From CAXBCP01 sp963974055 (GTDB taxonomy: Bacteria > Pseudomonadota > Alphaproteobacteria > MPNO01 > UBA830), in assembly GCA_963974055.1 (NCBI GenBank), contig CAXBCP010000001.1:214057-278056 (forward strand): a stretch of 64,000 bases of DNA. The letters run 5' to 3'. Numbering within the stretch: position 1 is the first letter of the stretch; every line of letters starts with the position of its first letter. Under the pieces are notes generated by a model, which was not told where the DNA came from, searched no databases, and saw nothing but the letters and a program-made list of their open reading frames with translations. Shown here piece by piece: positions 9,442 to 18,946 of this stretch. Both the position numbers and the translations under genes were made by a program.

Positions 9442-10788
9442 ATGAAGATATTATTAGTCTCCTGGTATTTCCCTCCCTGCAGTACCATGGGTGCTCTTCG
9501 TGTCGGGAAATTCGCGAAATACCTCGTCGGCGAAGGACACGACGTCCGCATCGTCTGCGCCAAAGACCAGCCTTACGCGATGGATCATCCCGTCGAGGTT
9601 CCGGAAGATTTCATTTACCGGACGATCTGGCGCGATATCAACTGGTTGCCCGCCAGCATCCAGCGGGTACGCGCAGGCATCAAGTCTTTACTTTCCGGGA
9701 AAACCCGCGCGCCTGGCGTCGGGGCGCAGGATGCACCGCCGGCTGCGGCAAACACGCCGCACCAACCGAATGGCATTCTCCGCCTGATTCTGAATTTCTA
9801 TCAGAACCTGACGAACATTCCCGACGGTATGATTGGCTGGCTGTTACCAGCCTTGCGGGCGGGGCGCAAGGCGACGAAGGGCTGGAAGCCGGATGTCGTT
9901 TTTGCCAGCGCGCCGCCATTCACGACCCTGATCGCAGGGCGTATTATTGCCAAACGCGCAAAGGCGCCGCTTGTGATCGAATATCGCGACCGGTGGATCG
10001 AAGATCCCTACGGTCTCGAAGACCCGAAATTCCGCCAGTGGCTCGATCGCAGAATCGAAGAATGGTGCGCCCGTCCGGCCGTCGGCGTGGTGACGGTCTC
10101 CGATCCCTGGGCGGAGGATTACCGCCAGCGGTGGGGAAAGCCCGTTGCGGTTGCGTATAACGGCTTCGATCCGGACGATGTTGCCAAACTCGACGACGTG
10201 CCGCCTTCAGGATCCGACAAACTGAAAATTCTGTATACGGGTATCATATACCCCGAGCGCCGTGACCCGACCCCTTTATTCGAGGCACTGTCCAGACTGG
10301 GCGCCCGGCGTGACGAGATTTCCGTAGATTTTTACGGGGCAAATGTCGGCCGGCTCGAGGGGGCGGTTGCCGGACATGCGCAGCAGGACATCGTGTCGCT
10401 GCGGCCCGGCATACCGTTTGCGGAGGCCCTGAAACTGCAGCGTCAGGCCGACGTTCTTCTGCTGTTGCAATGGAACGACCCGCTCGAAGCAGGGAATGTG
10501 CCGGGGAAACTGTTCGAATACCTGGCCGCCCGGCGTCCCGTGCTGGGTATTGGTTTCGAGCAGGGCGTACCGGCGCGTATTCTTAGGGAACGCAATGCCG
10601 GGCGTGTTCTAAACGATCCCGATCAGATTGCCGCTTACCTTACCGAGCTTCTCGACCAGAAAAAACGGAATGGCAGCATAGACCTGCTGCCGGCCGATGT
10701 ATCCGCCGGTCTTTCCCGGCCGGAGCAATACAGGCATATCGAACGCATGCTTGGAGACGCCGGCCAGTTACGCGCCGACGCGCGCTGA
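9442..10788 (+). CDS. GT4-type glycosyltransferase
   Basis: This 448-aa protein has the GT-B pattern. The N-terminal domain starts ILLVSWYFPPCSTMGALRVGKFAKYL, and PLVIEYRDRWIEDPYG lies at about residues 174-190. The C-terminal nucleotide-binding domain contains KILYTGIIYPERRDPTPLFEAL, LLLLQWNDPLEAGNVPGKLFEYLAARRPVL and a Glu-containing loop. It should add a sugar to the lipid-linked repeat unit on the cytoplasmic face. A proline- and alanine-rich insertion sits near residues 85-110. It is followed at 55 nt by the flippase gene, probably in the same operon. Donor and linkage are unknown. Confidence 0.85.
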   Translation: MKILLVSWYFPPCSTMGALRVGKFAKYLVGEGHDVRIVCAKDQPYAMDHPVEVPEDFIYRTIWRDINWLPASIQRVRAGIKSLLSGKTRAPGVGAQDAPPAAANTPHQPNGILRLILNFYQNLTNIPDGMIGWLLPALRAGRKATKGWKPDVVFASAPPFTTLIAGRIIAKRAKAPLVIEYRDRWIEDPYGLEDPKFRQWLDRRIEEWCARPAVGVVTVSDPWAEDYRQRWGKPVAVAYNGFDPDDVAKLDDVPPSGSDKLKILYTGIIYPERRDPTPLFEALSRLGARRDEISVDFYGANVGRLEGAVAGHAQQDIVSLRPGIPFAEALKLQRQADVLLLLQWNDPLEAGNVPGKLFEYLAARRPVLGIGFEQGVPARILRERNAGRVLNDPDQIAAYLTELLDQKKRNGSIDLLPADVSAGLSRPEQYRHIERMLGDAGQLRADAR

Positions 10789-10842
10789 TGTTGCGTATTT
10801 CCGCCGAATTGGGGGCGAACGTGACAGTTCCGGCGCAATAAA

Positions 10843-12294
10843 ATGAGTGTCCGGAAATCGCTGCTGATATCGTTCGGTGAAAAATACACCGTCCTTCTGA
10901 TCTCGATCGCCTCGACGATGATTCTGGCGCGCCTTTTGTCGCCGGCTGAAATCGGGATTTTTTCGGTCAGCGTGGCGGTTGTAGGCATAGCCCAGATGGT
11001 CCGCGACTTCGGCGTCACCCAGTATCTGATTGTCGAACGGGATTTGACGCGGGACCGAATCCGCGCGGCGTTCGGCATTACCATCGTTATTTCATGGTCG
11101 CTGGCGGCGGTGCTTTACTTTGGTCGCGACACCCTTGCTGATTTCTATTCGGAACCGAAGCTTCATACTGCGCTGTCCGTGCTGTGTTTCAATTTCATCC
11201 TGATTCCGTTCGGCAATCCCGTCCTTTCGCTGTTGCGCCGGGACATGGCGTTTGGAACGCTCTTCCGGATCAACACCCTGACGGCGATTATCCGGGAATC
11301 CACGGCGGTGGGTCTGGCATTTGGCGGTTTCGGGTTTATGAGTCTCGTTTGGGGTTCGTTTGCCGGGGTCGCCGCGACCGCCGCACTGGCGACACTCGCC
11401 CGGCCTTCCCAGGCCTGGGTGATGCCGGGGTTCCGGGAGTGGCGCCGGGTACTGAAATTCGGGCTCCCGGCCAGCGCCACCGCCTTCGTTTCGGAAATCG
11501 GCGCGAGCACGGCGGACCTGGCGCTTGGACGTATTCAGGGTTTCGCCGAAGTGGGCCTGTACAGCCGGGCCATGGGGCTGGTGAACCTGTTTCACCAGAA
11601 CATCATGAGTGCGGTCAGGTGGGTATCTCTGCCGGCGTTTGCCGCCGACGAGCGCGACGGCAAGGCGCTTGAGGAAAATTATCTGAAGTCGGTCGGTTAT
11701 GTTACCGCCGTGGCCTGGCCGTTCTACGGATTCCTCTGTCTGATGGCGTTTCCGATCATCCGGATTTTGTTCGGCGATCAATGGGATGAAAGTGTGCCGC
11801 TCGTCAGAATTCTGGCAATCGCCGGTATGATCGGCGCGACATGGAATCTCGCCGGGCAGGTGTTACTCGTGATCGGACTGGTCCGGAAAGTGTTCTGGGC
11901 GGAAGTGATTATCCAGAGCGCCCGCGTCCTGTTAATTATCGCGGCGGCGTTTCACAGTCTGGAACTCGTGGCGTGGGCGCAGGTCGTTACGTATTCAGTC
12001 GGTTTTTCCATCTACCAGTTTTATCTGGGCCGCAATTTCAATATTACGCTGGTCGATGTGTTTCGAGCGGTCTGGAAGAGCCTGCTGGCGGCGATCTTCT
12101 CCGTGGTCGGCCCGGCGCTTGTCGTCCTGGCCTGGGGATTGACGCCGGACAATCTTTTTCTGTCGCTATTCGCCGCGTCCCTCGCCGCTGCGGTTGGCTG
12201 GCTGGCCGGGCTCTTCATCGTCAATCATCCGATGCGTATTGAAATACAATCGCTTATCATGCGGAAAACCAAATCCAGCCAAGGGGTCGATTAA
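10843..12294 (+). CDS. Wzx-like lipopolysaccharide/EPS flippase (polysaccharide transporter family)
   Basis: This 483-aa protein has 12-14 hydrophobic helices and the MOP-superfamily opening: SFGEKYTVLLISIASTMILARLLSPAEIGIFSV. The central LGRIQGFAEVGLYSRAMGLVNL block and the FPIIRILFGDQWDESVPLVRILA block are typical of the PST group that includes WzxC-like translocases. It would move undecaprenyl-linked repeat units to the periplasm. It lies between a glycosyltransferase and a methyltransferase-like gene that starts 3 nt later, so these are almost certainly co-transcribed. Confidence 0.9.
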   Translation: MSVRKSLLISFGEKYTVLLISIASTMILARLLSPAEIGIFSVSVAVVGIAQMVRDFGVTQYLIVERDLTRDRIRAAFGITIVISWSLAAVLYFGRDTLADFYSEPKLHTALSVLCFNFILIPFGNPVLSLLRRDMAFGTLFRINTLTAIIRESTAVGLAFGGFGFMSLVWGSFAGVAATAALATLARPSQAWVMPGFREWRRVLKFGLPASATAFVSEIGASTADLALGRIQGFAEVGLYSRAMGLVNLFHQNIMSAVRWVSLPAFAADERDGKALEENYLKSVGYVTAVAWPFYGFLCLMAFPIIRILFGDQWDESVPLVRILAIAGMIGATWNLAGQVLLVIGLVRKVFWAEVIIQSARVLLIIAAAFHSLELVAWAQVVTYSVGFSIYQFYLGRNFNITLVDVFRAVWKSLLAAIFSVVGPALVVLAWGLTPDNLFLSLFAASLAAAVGWLAGLFIVNHPMRIEIQSLIMRKTKSSQGVD

Positions 12295-12296
12295 CA

Positions 12297-13073
12297 GTGT
12301 TACCGCCAGTATTGGGATATGTCATCGGCTTTGCTCTGTTGGCCGTTCTTGTGTTGCTTTTATATGTGCTCTGGAAAGTCAGAGCAGTGCATTTAAAAGT
12401 CTATGACGTCATGGATGCCGTTCGGCAAACTCAGGACAGAGACCTGGTAAATCATTTTCAGCAGTCCCAGCTGGTGCGTATTCTGGAGCATGAACTGGAT
12501 CTGGACAGACCGCTGCCCGCATTGCGCGGGTGGGCGGCCTCTCCGGACTTTCTACTTGTCATAACACGGCATGCACGCGACCGGCGCCCGAAGATTGTCG
12601 TCGAATGCAGCTCAGGGGTTTCGACAATCGTTCTTGCGCGTGTCGCGCAACTCAACGGCCAAGGGCACGTTTATAGCCTGGAACACGATCCCGTTTTCGG
12701 TGCGCAGACCCGGCAGGAACTGCATGCCCGGGGCTTGGCGGAATGGGCGACGGTGATCGACGCTCCCCTTACGGAACATCGTATCGATGGCGATGCATGG
12801 CCGTGGTACAGCCTCGAAAATCTTCCCGTCGACGAAATCGATCAGATCGTCATTGACGGCCCACCCTACTCGGTAGGACCGCTCGCGCGCTATCCGGCCG
12901 GGCCGCTATTGTTCGGTAAGGTGCGAGAGGATGGCGCGGCGTTTCTGGATGATGCCGACCGGGTCGAGGAAACCGAAATTTCCGAACGCTGGGTGCGGGA
13001 ATTGTCCGGGTGGAAAATGAACACGGAGTATTGCGAGAAAGGGTGCAGGCGGTTTACCCGGAGAGGCGATTAA
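12297..13073 (+). CDS. Membrane-anchored class I methyltransferase-like protein
   Basis: This 258-aa protein starts with GTG, 3 nt after the flippase. Residues 3-25 are one strong membrane helix (VIGFALLAVLVLLLYVLW), followed by a short linker. The soluble part carries an SAM-binding-like strand-loop (VVECSSGVSTIVLARVAQ), an acidic strand end (VYSLEHDP) and IDQIVIDGPP, resembling the Methyltransf_24 group. The glycine-rich loop is unusual, with Cys-Ser-Ser-Gly where Glu/Gly-x-Gly is common. It ends in a TAATG overlap with the next glycosyltransferase. It may methylate a sugar or lipid-linked intermediate at the membrane; this is inference. Confidence 0.65.
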   Translation: MLPPVLGYVIGFALLAVLVLLLYVLWKVRAVHLKVYDVMDAVRQTQDRDLVNHFQQSQLVRILEHELDLDRPLPALRGWAASPDFLLVITRHARDRRPKIVVECSSGVSTIVLARVAQLNGQGHVYSLEHDPVFGAQTRQELHARGLAEWATVIDAPLTEHRIDGDAWPWYSLENLPVDEIDQIVIDGPPYSVGPLARYPAGPLLFGKVREDGAAFLDDADRVEETEISERWVRELSGWKMNTEYCEKGCRRFTRRGD

Positions 13074-14026
13074 TGCCAGCAAGCTCTCCAGCAAAGGTTT
13101 CCGTCGTTATCCCGTGTTTCAATGACGGTGCCTATCTGGCGGAATCTGTCGGGTCCGTCCTGGCGCAACAGGGCGGTTTCGAACTGTGCGAGGTGCTTGT
13201 CGTCGACGACGGCAGCGACGATCCGCAGACGCTGGAGGCTCTTACCGAAATCGCAAAGCATCCAAAGGTAATAACAGCACCCAACGAAGAGCAGAAAGGC
13301 CCTGGAGGCGCCCGCAATACCGGAGTCAGACGCGCGACCGGCGACTGGATCGTATTTCTGGATTCCGACGACATCCTGTGCGACGGCAGTATCGATGCGC
13401 GACTGCGCGCCGCCGCCGGTTTTCCGGGGAGCCGTTGGGTGGGCGGGGATTTCATCATCCTGAACGAAGATGGCATCCTTGAATCGGAAACGTTTTTCAG
13501 AAGCCGCCCACAGCCGCGCAGGGTGGTGAACGCTGCATTCGAAACCGGCGCCCCGATACTGCTGTCTCGACCTGTGCGGGAATTCATTGAGAACCCGCCT
13601 ACGAACATGTGTTGTACGATGGCGAAAAAAGACCTGATCGAGGCTGTTGGCGGGTTCGACCCGACGCAGCGCTTGCAGCAGGATTTTCATCTGTTTATTC
13701 GAATGGCGTATTACGCTGATTTTGTCTTCGTCCCGCAGTCGGTGATGCATTACCGGCTGCACTCCGGAAATTCGACCCGGTCGTCACTGAATACGCTGCG
13801 CTGGCGGGAAACAGCCTGCCGGAAATTGCTGGCGGATGCGACGTTCGCGACATATGCGGCCGCGCTTAAACGAAAAATTTCGGAGGTTAACCGCGAGATC
13901 TCGGTTGAGCTTGCTGTCAGCGGATCGCAATGGTCGTCAATGCAGGCGGCCCTGCGGTCCCTTGTGGCCTGCCCGGAAAATATGGCGGGCTGGAAAAGGC
14001 TGGCAGCCAGCCTGATTTTCAGATGA
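13073..14026 (+). CDS. Family 2 glycosyltransferase
   Basis: This 317-aa GT-A enzyme begins KVSVVIPCFNDGAYLAESV. It has the nucleotide-binding DDGSDD block at about residues 44-49, GPGGARNTGVRRATGDWIVF, and the metal-binding DSDD. An acceptor-side block contains MAKKDLIEAVGGFDPTQRLQQDFHLF. I chose the ATG at 13073 because it overlaps the previous stop (TAATG); an earlier start at 13010 would lie inside the methyltransferase-like gene. It acts in cytoplasmic repeat-unit assembly. Donor sugar is unknown. Confidence 0.88.
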   Translation: MPASSPAKVSVVIPCFNDGAYLAESVGSVLAQQGGFELCEVLVVDDGSDDPQTLEALTEIAKHPKVITAPNEEQKGPGGARNTGVRRATGDWIVFLDSDDILCDGSIDARLRAAAGFPGSRWVGGDFIILNEDGILESETFFRSRPQPRRVVNAAFETGAPILLSRPVREFIENPPTNMCCTMAKKDLIEAVGGFDPTQRLQQDFHLFIRMAYYADFVFVPQSVMHYRLHSGNSTRSSLNTLRWRETACRKLLADATFATYAAALKRKISEVNREISVELAVSGSQWSSMQAALRSLVACPENMAGWKRLAASLIFR

Positions 14027-14081
14027 TTGCCGGTTTTACGGCGGGGAATCTGCCTTTGTTAATGTTCTCGGGGTTTAGCCA

Positions 14082-15122
14082 ATGCGTGTAGCTTTCATTT
14101 CCTATCCAATGCTGCTCCAGCGTTATGGCGGGTTGCAGGTCCAGATGATCGAGAGCATGAACGCGCTCAACGGGATGGGGTTCGATGTATCGCTGTTCGA
14201 CTGGCGGACCGAAAAGATAGAGGATTACGATCTTCTCCATATCTTTTCCGCGCTCAACAGCAATCACCGGATGGTCGAAGCCGCCAAGGCGGTTGGCGTG
14301 CCGGTGGTGATGTCGACTGTTGTGCATCCCCCGTTTCCGGCGCGTTACCGGCTGGCGTCGGAGATGCTCGGCAAAATCCTCGGTAAATTGACCAACTATT
14401 CGGTGACGACGACCTATCACCAGATCCGTGCCGGCGTCAGCACGTCAGACCAGATCATCGTCAACGGCGATATGGAGCTCGACATGATGGTCGGGCAGTT
14501 CGGCGCCTCCGCCGACCGGGTATCGATTATTCCGAATGCCGTGGGGCAGCGTTTCTTCGATGCGACACCCGACCTGTTCGACACCCGGTTCGGCATTCCC
14601 CATCCGTTCGTCGTCTGCTCCGCCTCTGTGTCGCCGCACAAGAATCAGCTCGCGATCGCCAAGGCCCTGAAGGGAACCGACATCGGCATCGTCCTCGTCG
14701 GTAACTGCCACAAGCAGTATGAATCCTATCTTGAAGAGTGCAGATCCGTCGCCGGGGAAAACCTCCACTATCTTGGCGGCTTCGCGTTCGACGACCCTGT
14801 GCTGCCGTCGCTGTATGCGGCCGCGGACGCGCTGGTTCTGCCCAGCCTGTCCGAAGTGATGCCGTTTGCCATGCTCGAATGTCTTGCGTCGGGTACGCCG
14901 GCGATCATTACCCGTCATCAAAGCGTCGATCTTGCCCAGACGCCCAATCTTTTCGAGGAAATCGATCCGCATGATTTTACCGGCCTGCGGGACATGACCG
15001 AGCGTTTCGTTGCGAACCCCGCCACCGTCCAGGCGTGCCGCGATTTCGTTGCGAGCTATACGTGGGAAAACGTCGCGCTGCAGATTCGCGAGGTCTACCG
15101 GCGGATCAATCCGGACATCTGA
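14082..15122 (+). CDS. GT4-type glycosyltransferase
   Basis: This is a 346-aa GT-B enzyme. The N-terminal domain has the glycine loop RYGGLQVQMIESMNAL. The C-terminal domain has SIIPNAVGQRFFD, VVCSASVSPHKNQLAIAKAL and the catalytic-loop region ADALVLPSLSEVMPFAMLECLASGTPAI with the expected Glu residues. It is 55 nt after the family 2 enzyme, so likely the last gene of the same operon. The next gene is on the other strand. Confidence 0.87.
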   Translation: MRVAFISYPMLLQRYGGLQVQMIESMNALNGMGFDVSLFDWRTEKIEDYDLLHIFSALNSNHRMVEAAKAVGVPVVMSTVVHPPFPARYRLASEMLGKILGKLTNYSVTTTYHQIRAGVSTSDQIIVNGDMELDMMVGQFGASADRVSIIPNAVGQRFFDATPDLFDTRFGIPHPFVVCSASVSPHKNQLAIAKALKGTDIGIVLVGNCHKQYESYLEECRSVAGENLHYLGGFAFDDPVLPSLYAAADALVLPSLSEVMPFAMLECLASGTPAIITRHQSVDLAQTPNLFEEIDPHDFTGLRDMTERFVANPATVQACRDFVASYTWENVALQIREVYRRINPDI

Positions 15123-15167
15123 CCGGTTGCCCGATACGCCGGATATACGTTGCGGGCGCCCGGCGTT

Positions 15168-16262
15168 TCAGCCGAGCCGACGTTTCAGGTCGGCGACGAT
15201 GCGGCCGGCGGTCTGGCCGTCCCAGAGATCCGGGCGCACGCCGCTCGGCCATTTGCCGTCGAGAATCTCCCCGACGAATCCGGGCAGGTCTGGAATTTTC
15301 GCGAGCCGGTTCGTGCCCTCGGTAACGGTGATGGGCCGTTCGGTGTTGTCGCGCAGGGTGATGCACGGAATATCGAGATAGGTGGTTTCTTCCTGGATGC
15401 CGCCTGAATCGGTGATCACCAGGGCGGCTTCCCGCACCAGCCCCATGAACCGGATGTAATTGATCGGCTCGGCGACATGCACCCCGGGCGAGGTCAGGAA
15501 ATCGTCCAGCAATCCGTGGGTTTCCAGGTTCTTGCGGGTGCGCGGGTGCAGCGGAAACAACAGCGGAATCCGCGAGGCTGCGGTTTTCAGCGCCTCGACC
15601 AGGGGGGCGAGCGTTTCTTTGCGGTCCACGTTGCTCGGCCGGTGCAGCGTGACGATCCCGTATCCGTTTCGGTCGAGCCCGAATGCCTCGCGCGGGCTGT
15701 CTGCCTCGATCCGCGGGCGCATCAATTCGTATGAATCCATCATCACGTTGCCGACGCGCGTAATGCGTTCCTTGGCGACGCCTTCGTTCAGAAGGTTTTC
15801 GTCGCCGTCGGGCGACGGCGTCCACAGGATGTCCGAGATGGAATCGGTCACCAGCCGGTTGATTTCTTCAGGCATTTCCCAGTCGCGGCTGCGCAGGCCG
15901 GCTTCGAGATGGGCGACCGTCAGGCACAGTTTTTTGGCCGCCAGCGTGCAGGCGATCGTGGAATTGACATCGCCGACCACGATCGTCGCATCGGGCGGCG
16001 TGTCCATCAGGATTTTTTCATAGGCGATCATGACGGCGCCGGTTTGCTGCGCATGGGTGCCGCTGCCGACTTCGAGATTGTAATCCGGCTTCGGCAGGCG
16101 CAGGTCCTCGAAAAAACTGTCCGACATGTTTGCGTCGTAATGCTGGCCGGTATGGATGATAACCGGTTCGCACCAATCTGCGGCCTTCATGGCATGGTAG
16201 ACCGGCGCGATCTTCATGAAATTGGGGCGCGCGGCGGCGATAAGATGGAATGTTCGGGTCAT
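15168..16262 (-). CDS. wecB: UDP-N-acetylglucosamine 2-epimerase (non-hydrolysing)
   Basis: This 364-aa enzyme interconverts UDP-GlcNAc and UDP-ManNAc. The signatures are AARPNFMKIAPVYHAMKA at the N-terminus, HTGQHYDANMSDSFFEDL, VVGDVNSTIACTLAAKKL, VAHLEAGLRS and VITDSGGIQEETTYLDIPC, all typical of WecB. The length is normal. It provides ManNAc or ManNAcA precursors for the EPS repeat unit. It is divergent from the beta-helix gene, with 137 bp between starts. No UDP-ManNAc dehydrogenase is present in the window. Confidence 0.93.
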   Translation of the reverse strand: MTRTFHLIAAARPNFMKIAPVYHAMKAADWCEPVIIHTGQHYDANMSDSFFEDLRLPKPDYNLEVGSGTHAQQTGAVMIAYEKILMDTPPDATIVVGDVNSTIACTLAAKKLCLTVAHLEAGLRSRDWEMPEEINRLVTDSISDILWTPSPDGDENLLNEGVAKERITRVGNVMMDSYELMRPRIEADSPREAFGLDRNGYGIVTLHRPSNVDRKETLAPLVEALKTAASRIPLLFPLHPRTRKNLETHGLLDDFLTSPGVHVAEPINYIRFMGLVREAALVITDSGGIQEETTYLDIPCITLRDNTERPITVTEGTNRLAKIPDLPGFVGEILDGKWPSGVRPDLWDGQTAGRIVADLKRRLG

Positions 16263-16399
16263 ACTGTATTCCGGCTGGGATCGGATGAGTGTTGGAATAG
16301 GTCAGAAAACCTCGTGACGCAACGTCCGACGTCCTGATAACTGGTCGGGCCGTATATAGTTGGACTTGCATCCAGTGAACTTGGGTAGGAGAAAAGGCC

Positions 16400-18097
16400 A
16401 TGAAAACTTTGCCTGATCTGTGGCGTACCGTAATGCCGTTCGCGGCAATGCTGTTTGCCGTCCTTGCCGTCATTTTTTTCGGATCAGGTACCTCGGCCGA
16501 TATGAGGGTGAAGCTCAAGGATGGGCGCGTCCTGAATTTGCCGGTCACGCCCGACCAGATCGATTCCGTGACCTTCGGTTCCGGTCCAGCCGGGCCGGTC
16601 CCGGCAGAATCGGGCGCAATGCGCCGGAAACAGCCGGTCGGCCGGGCGGCGGCTCAGATCAAGGCAGACGAAAAAAGTATCCGGACATCGCGGGATGCCG
16701 AAAAGCGGGCACTGGACGCGGCGAAGGCAGCCGGCGCGGCAGCCGATACCGCCCGCGCCGCCGCCGCCCTGGCGGAACGGGAAGCGGCGGCCGCCACAGC
16801 GGCGCGGAAATCGGCGGAAGAGGCAGCGCGCGCCGGCCCCGCTGCAACCCCCGGCCCGGCATCGGCCTTGAATTCGTCGCCGCCGGTTCGCCGCAGTACC
16901 GGTAAGCCGGTCAGGGCGGCGGGGCGTGTCCTGAATATCGGCCCCGGAAAAAAGTACAAACGCCCCAGCGACGCGGCCGGCGCGGCGCAGGACGGAGACA
17001 CGGTTGAAATCGCCGCCGGCACCTATAAGGGAGATGTCGCGCAATGGACCGCCAGCAACCTGACGATCCGCGGCGTCGGCGGCCGCGTGCACCTGGATGC
17101 GGATGGCCGGTGTCAGGCGGGCAAGGCAATATGGGTTATCAGCGGCAATGACACCGCAGTCGACAATATCGAGTTTTCGAATTGCCGTGTTCCCGACCGG
17201 ACCGGTGCCGGCCTTCTCTTTGAAGGCCGCAATCTGGCGGTGCGCAACAGTTTCTTTCACGACAACGATATGGGGCTTGTGACCGGCAACCGGCAGAAAG
17301 GCGACGTGCTGGTCGAAGGGTCCGAATTCGCCCGCAACATGGCGCCGGATAAAAATGGGCTCGGCCACAATATCTATATCGGCCGCGAGCGCAGCTTTAT
17401 CCTGCGCAACAGCTATGTACACGGAGCGGTCCGGGGCCATGACATCAAATCGCGCGCCCGCGAAAACCGGATATTGTATAACCGCATCGTCGATGGGCCG
17501 GCCGGCGCGGCGGGTTACCTGGTCGATATTGCCGAAGGCGGCCGCGCCTGGCTGGTGGGTAATGTGTTTCACAAGAGCGCCCGGGCGGGCAACCGTCCCG
17601 TGGTCAGCTTCGCCGCGGAGCGGCGGGCCGCCGCCGACCGGATCGCGCTGATCAACAATACGCTCGCCAACGAATTCGACGGCGGCGTCTTTATACAGAA
17701 CAGGGGTGGCGCGGCGGCCATACTGATCAACAATATTCTGGCCGGTCCCGTCGATCCCGCAACGGGCCCGGCCGAACTCCGTAACAATCTGATCGTCCGC
17801 AACAATCCGATGATCCGTCCGCCAACGGCATCGGGCGGCCAGCCGGTAAAGGCATCGGCCGGGAAAGGCCCGCTGTCGGGGAATTTCATCGCGCCCGAGG
17901 CGGGTTTCACGAACCCCGGTCAAATGGACTTTTCTCTGTCCCGCCGCTCGCCGGCGCGCAATACCGGTGCGGAACCGGGGCTGGTAAATCGGTGGCCGGC
18001 GCGCCCGTCCGCGCACTATCTTCATCCGCGCCGCCAGGCGCCGCGGCCGAATGACGGCAGGATCGATATCGGCGCCTATGAATATTCGGCCCCGTAG
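16400..18097 (+). CDS. Exported right-handed beta-helix protein with alanine-rich coiled coil
   Basis: This 565-aa protein follows a strong Shine-Dalgarno (AGGAGAAAAGG). Residues 1-35 form a signal peptide or anchor (MPFAAMLFAVLAVIFFGSG). A short segment MRVKLKDGRVLNLPVTPDQ follows. Residues ~75-155 are an Ala/Arg/Glu coiled coil, and ~170-540 are repeated beta-helix rungs (DNIEFSNCRV, AVRNSFFHDNDMG, ILRNSYVHGA, LINNTLANEFDGG, ILINNIL). It ends DIGAYEYSAP, as in many secreted beta-helix proteins. No lyase catalytic triad is obvious. It may bind or trim the polysaccharide in the periplasm; function is inferred from context. Confidence 0.75.
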   Translation: MKTLPDLWRTVMPFAAMLFAVLAVIFFGSGTSADMRVKLKDGRVLNLPVTPDQIDSVTFGSGPAGPVPAESGAMRRKQPVGRAAAQIKADEKSIRTSRDAEKRALDAAKAAGAAADTARAAAALAEREAAAATAARKSAEEAARAGPAATPGPASALNSSPPVRRSTGKPVRAAGRVLNIGPGKKYKRPSDAAGAAQDGDTVEIAAGTYKGDVAQWTASNLTIRGVGGRVHLDADGRCQAGKAIWVISGNDTAVDNIEFSNCRVPDRTGAGLLFEGRNLAVRNSFFHDNDMGLVTGNRQKGDVLVEGSEFARNMAPDKNGLGHNIYIGRERSFILRNSYVHGAVRGHDIKSRARENRILYNRIVDGPAGAAGYLVDIAEGGRAWLVGNVFHKSARAGNRPVVSFAAERRAAADRIALINNTLANEFDGGVFIQNRGGAAAILINNILAGPVDPATGPAELRNNLIVRNNPMIRPPTASGGQPVKASAGKGPLSGNFIAPEAGFTNPGQMDFSLSRRSPARNTGAEPGLVNRWPARPSAHYLHPRRQAPRPNDGRIDIGAYEYSAP

Positions 18098-18100
18098 AAC

Positions 18101-18946
18101 CTAACTGCCGAGAGTGTCGACCCAGTCGATCGTCAGCGTCGCAACCTCGTCGCGCCAGGCGCGGCGGGAAAACGTGTGGTCGGCGGCAGGCATGTCGCGC
18201 CGGGTCAGCCGGTGGGCGGCGACGAGCCTGCGCCACCGCGGCGAGGCCTTTACGGCGTCGTCGAATTCCCGCGCCGTCAGATCGTTTCCGCTCATGATCA
18301 GCAGGACCGGCTGCGCGAATTTTTCGAGCCCGTCCGCCATCCGGTCCGCCAGGGGGTTTCTGGCGGCGGTATCGGCGCCGCTTTCCGCATGTGCGGCTTT
18401 CACTGTGCCCATCAACGAACCCGCCGAGCCCGTCAGGTCGAACCGTCCGCGAAGAATCTTGCCCCATAGCGCCCGGCTGAAAATCCGGCTGAGGTAATAG
18501 TGGCGAAGCTGGGTTTTGGCATACCCGCTTTCGCTGCGGACCCAGGGATTCAGCAGCACCGATCCTGCGATGCGACGATCGGCATGGGCGTAGAACAGGA
18601 TCGCGGACGCGGCATCGCACAGCCCCCACAATACGATTTCCTGTATCTCCGGGAGCGCGGCGGTAAAAGCATCCGCCGCGGCGCGAATGTCGTCGTCGAT
18701 GTTTTCGAATCCGGCGAACGTGCCGCCGCTGTCGCCGAGCCCGCGATAGTCAAACCGCATTGCCGCAATGCCGTTCTCCGCCAGGGCGCGTGCGAGCAGC
18801 AGGAACTGGCGATGGCTGCCGGTTCGGTATTGCGGGCCGCCGACGACGATCAGCACACCGCGTTTGGCGGGCCGGCCGGGCCGGTGCACGATACCGACAA
18901 GGTCGGCATCGCGGCATTTGAAGGAAACCGGTATTTCTTCGGTCAT
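18101..18946 (-). CDS. Alpha/beta hydrolase 1, exosortase A-associated type
   Basis: This 281-aa alpha/beta hydrolase fits the exosortase A hydrolase 1 family. The oxyanion-side strand is VVGGPQYRTGSHRQF and FDYRGLGDSGG follows. The nucleophile elbow reads WGLCDAAS, so the nucleophile position is Cys110 rather than Ser. Late Asp (IMSGNDLTAREF) and His (AADHTF) candidates are present, so a Cys-based triad is plausible. The ATG at 18946 overlaps the stop of hydrolase 2 by 4 nt (ATGA), so the pair is translationally coupled. The substrate is unknown; a thioesterase or acyltransferase role beside the ACP is an inference. Confidence 0.82.
   Translation of the reverse strand: MTEEIPVSFKCRDADLVGIVHRPGRPAKRGVLIVVGGPQYRTGSHRQFLLLARALAENGIAAMRFDYRGLGDSGGTFAGFENIDDDIRAAADAFTAALPEIQEIVLWGLCDAASAILFYAHADRRIAGSVLLNPWVRSESGYAKTQLRHYYLSRIFSRALWGKILRGRFDLTGSAGSLMGTVKAAHAESGADTAARNPLADRMADGLEKFAQPVLLIMSGNDLTAREFDDAVKASPRWRRLVAAHRLTRRDMPAADHTFSRRAWRDEVATLTIDWVDTLGS

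Noticed and set aside
16484..18025. Open frame of 513 codons on the - strand
   Set aside because: It is antisense to the beta-helix gene, which has a strong ribosome site and signal peptide; the reverse frame shows neither.
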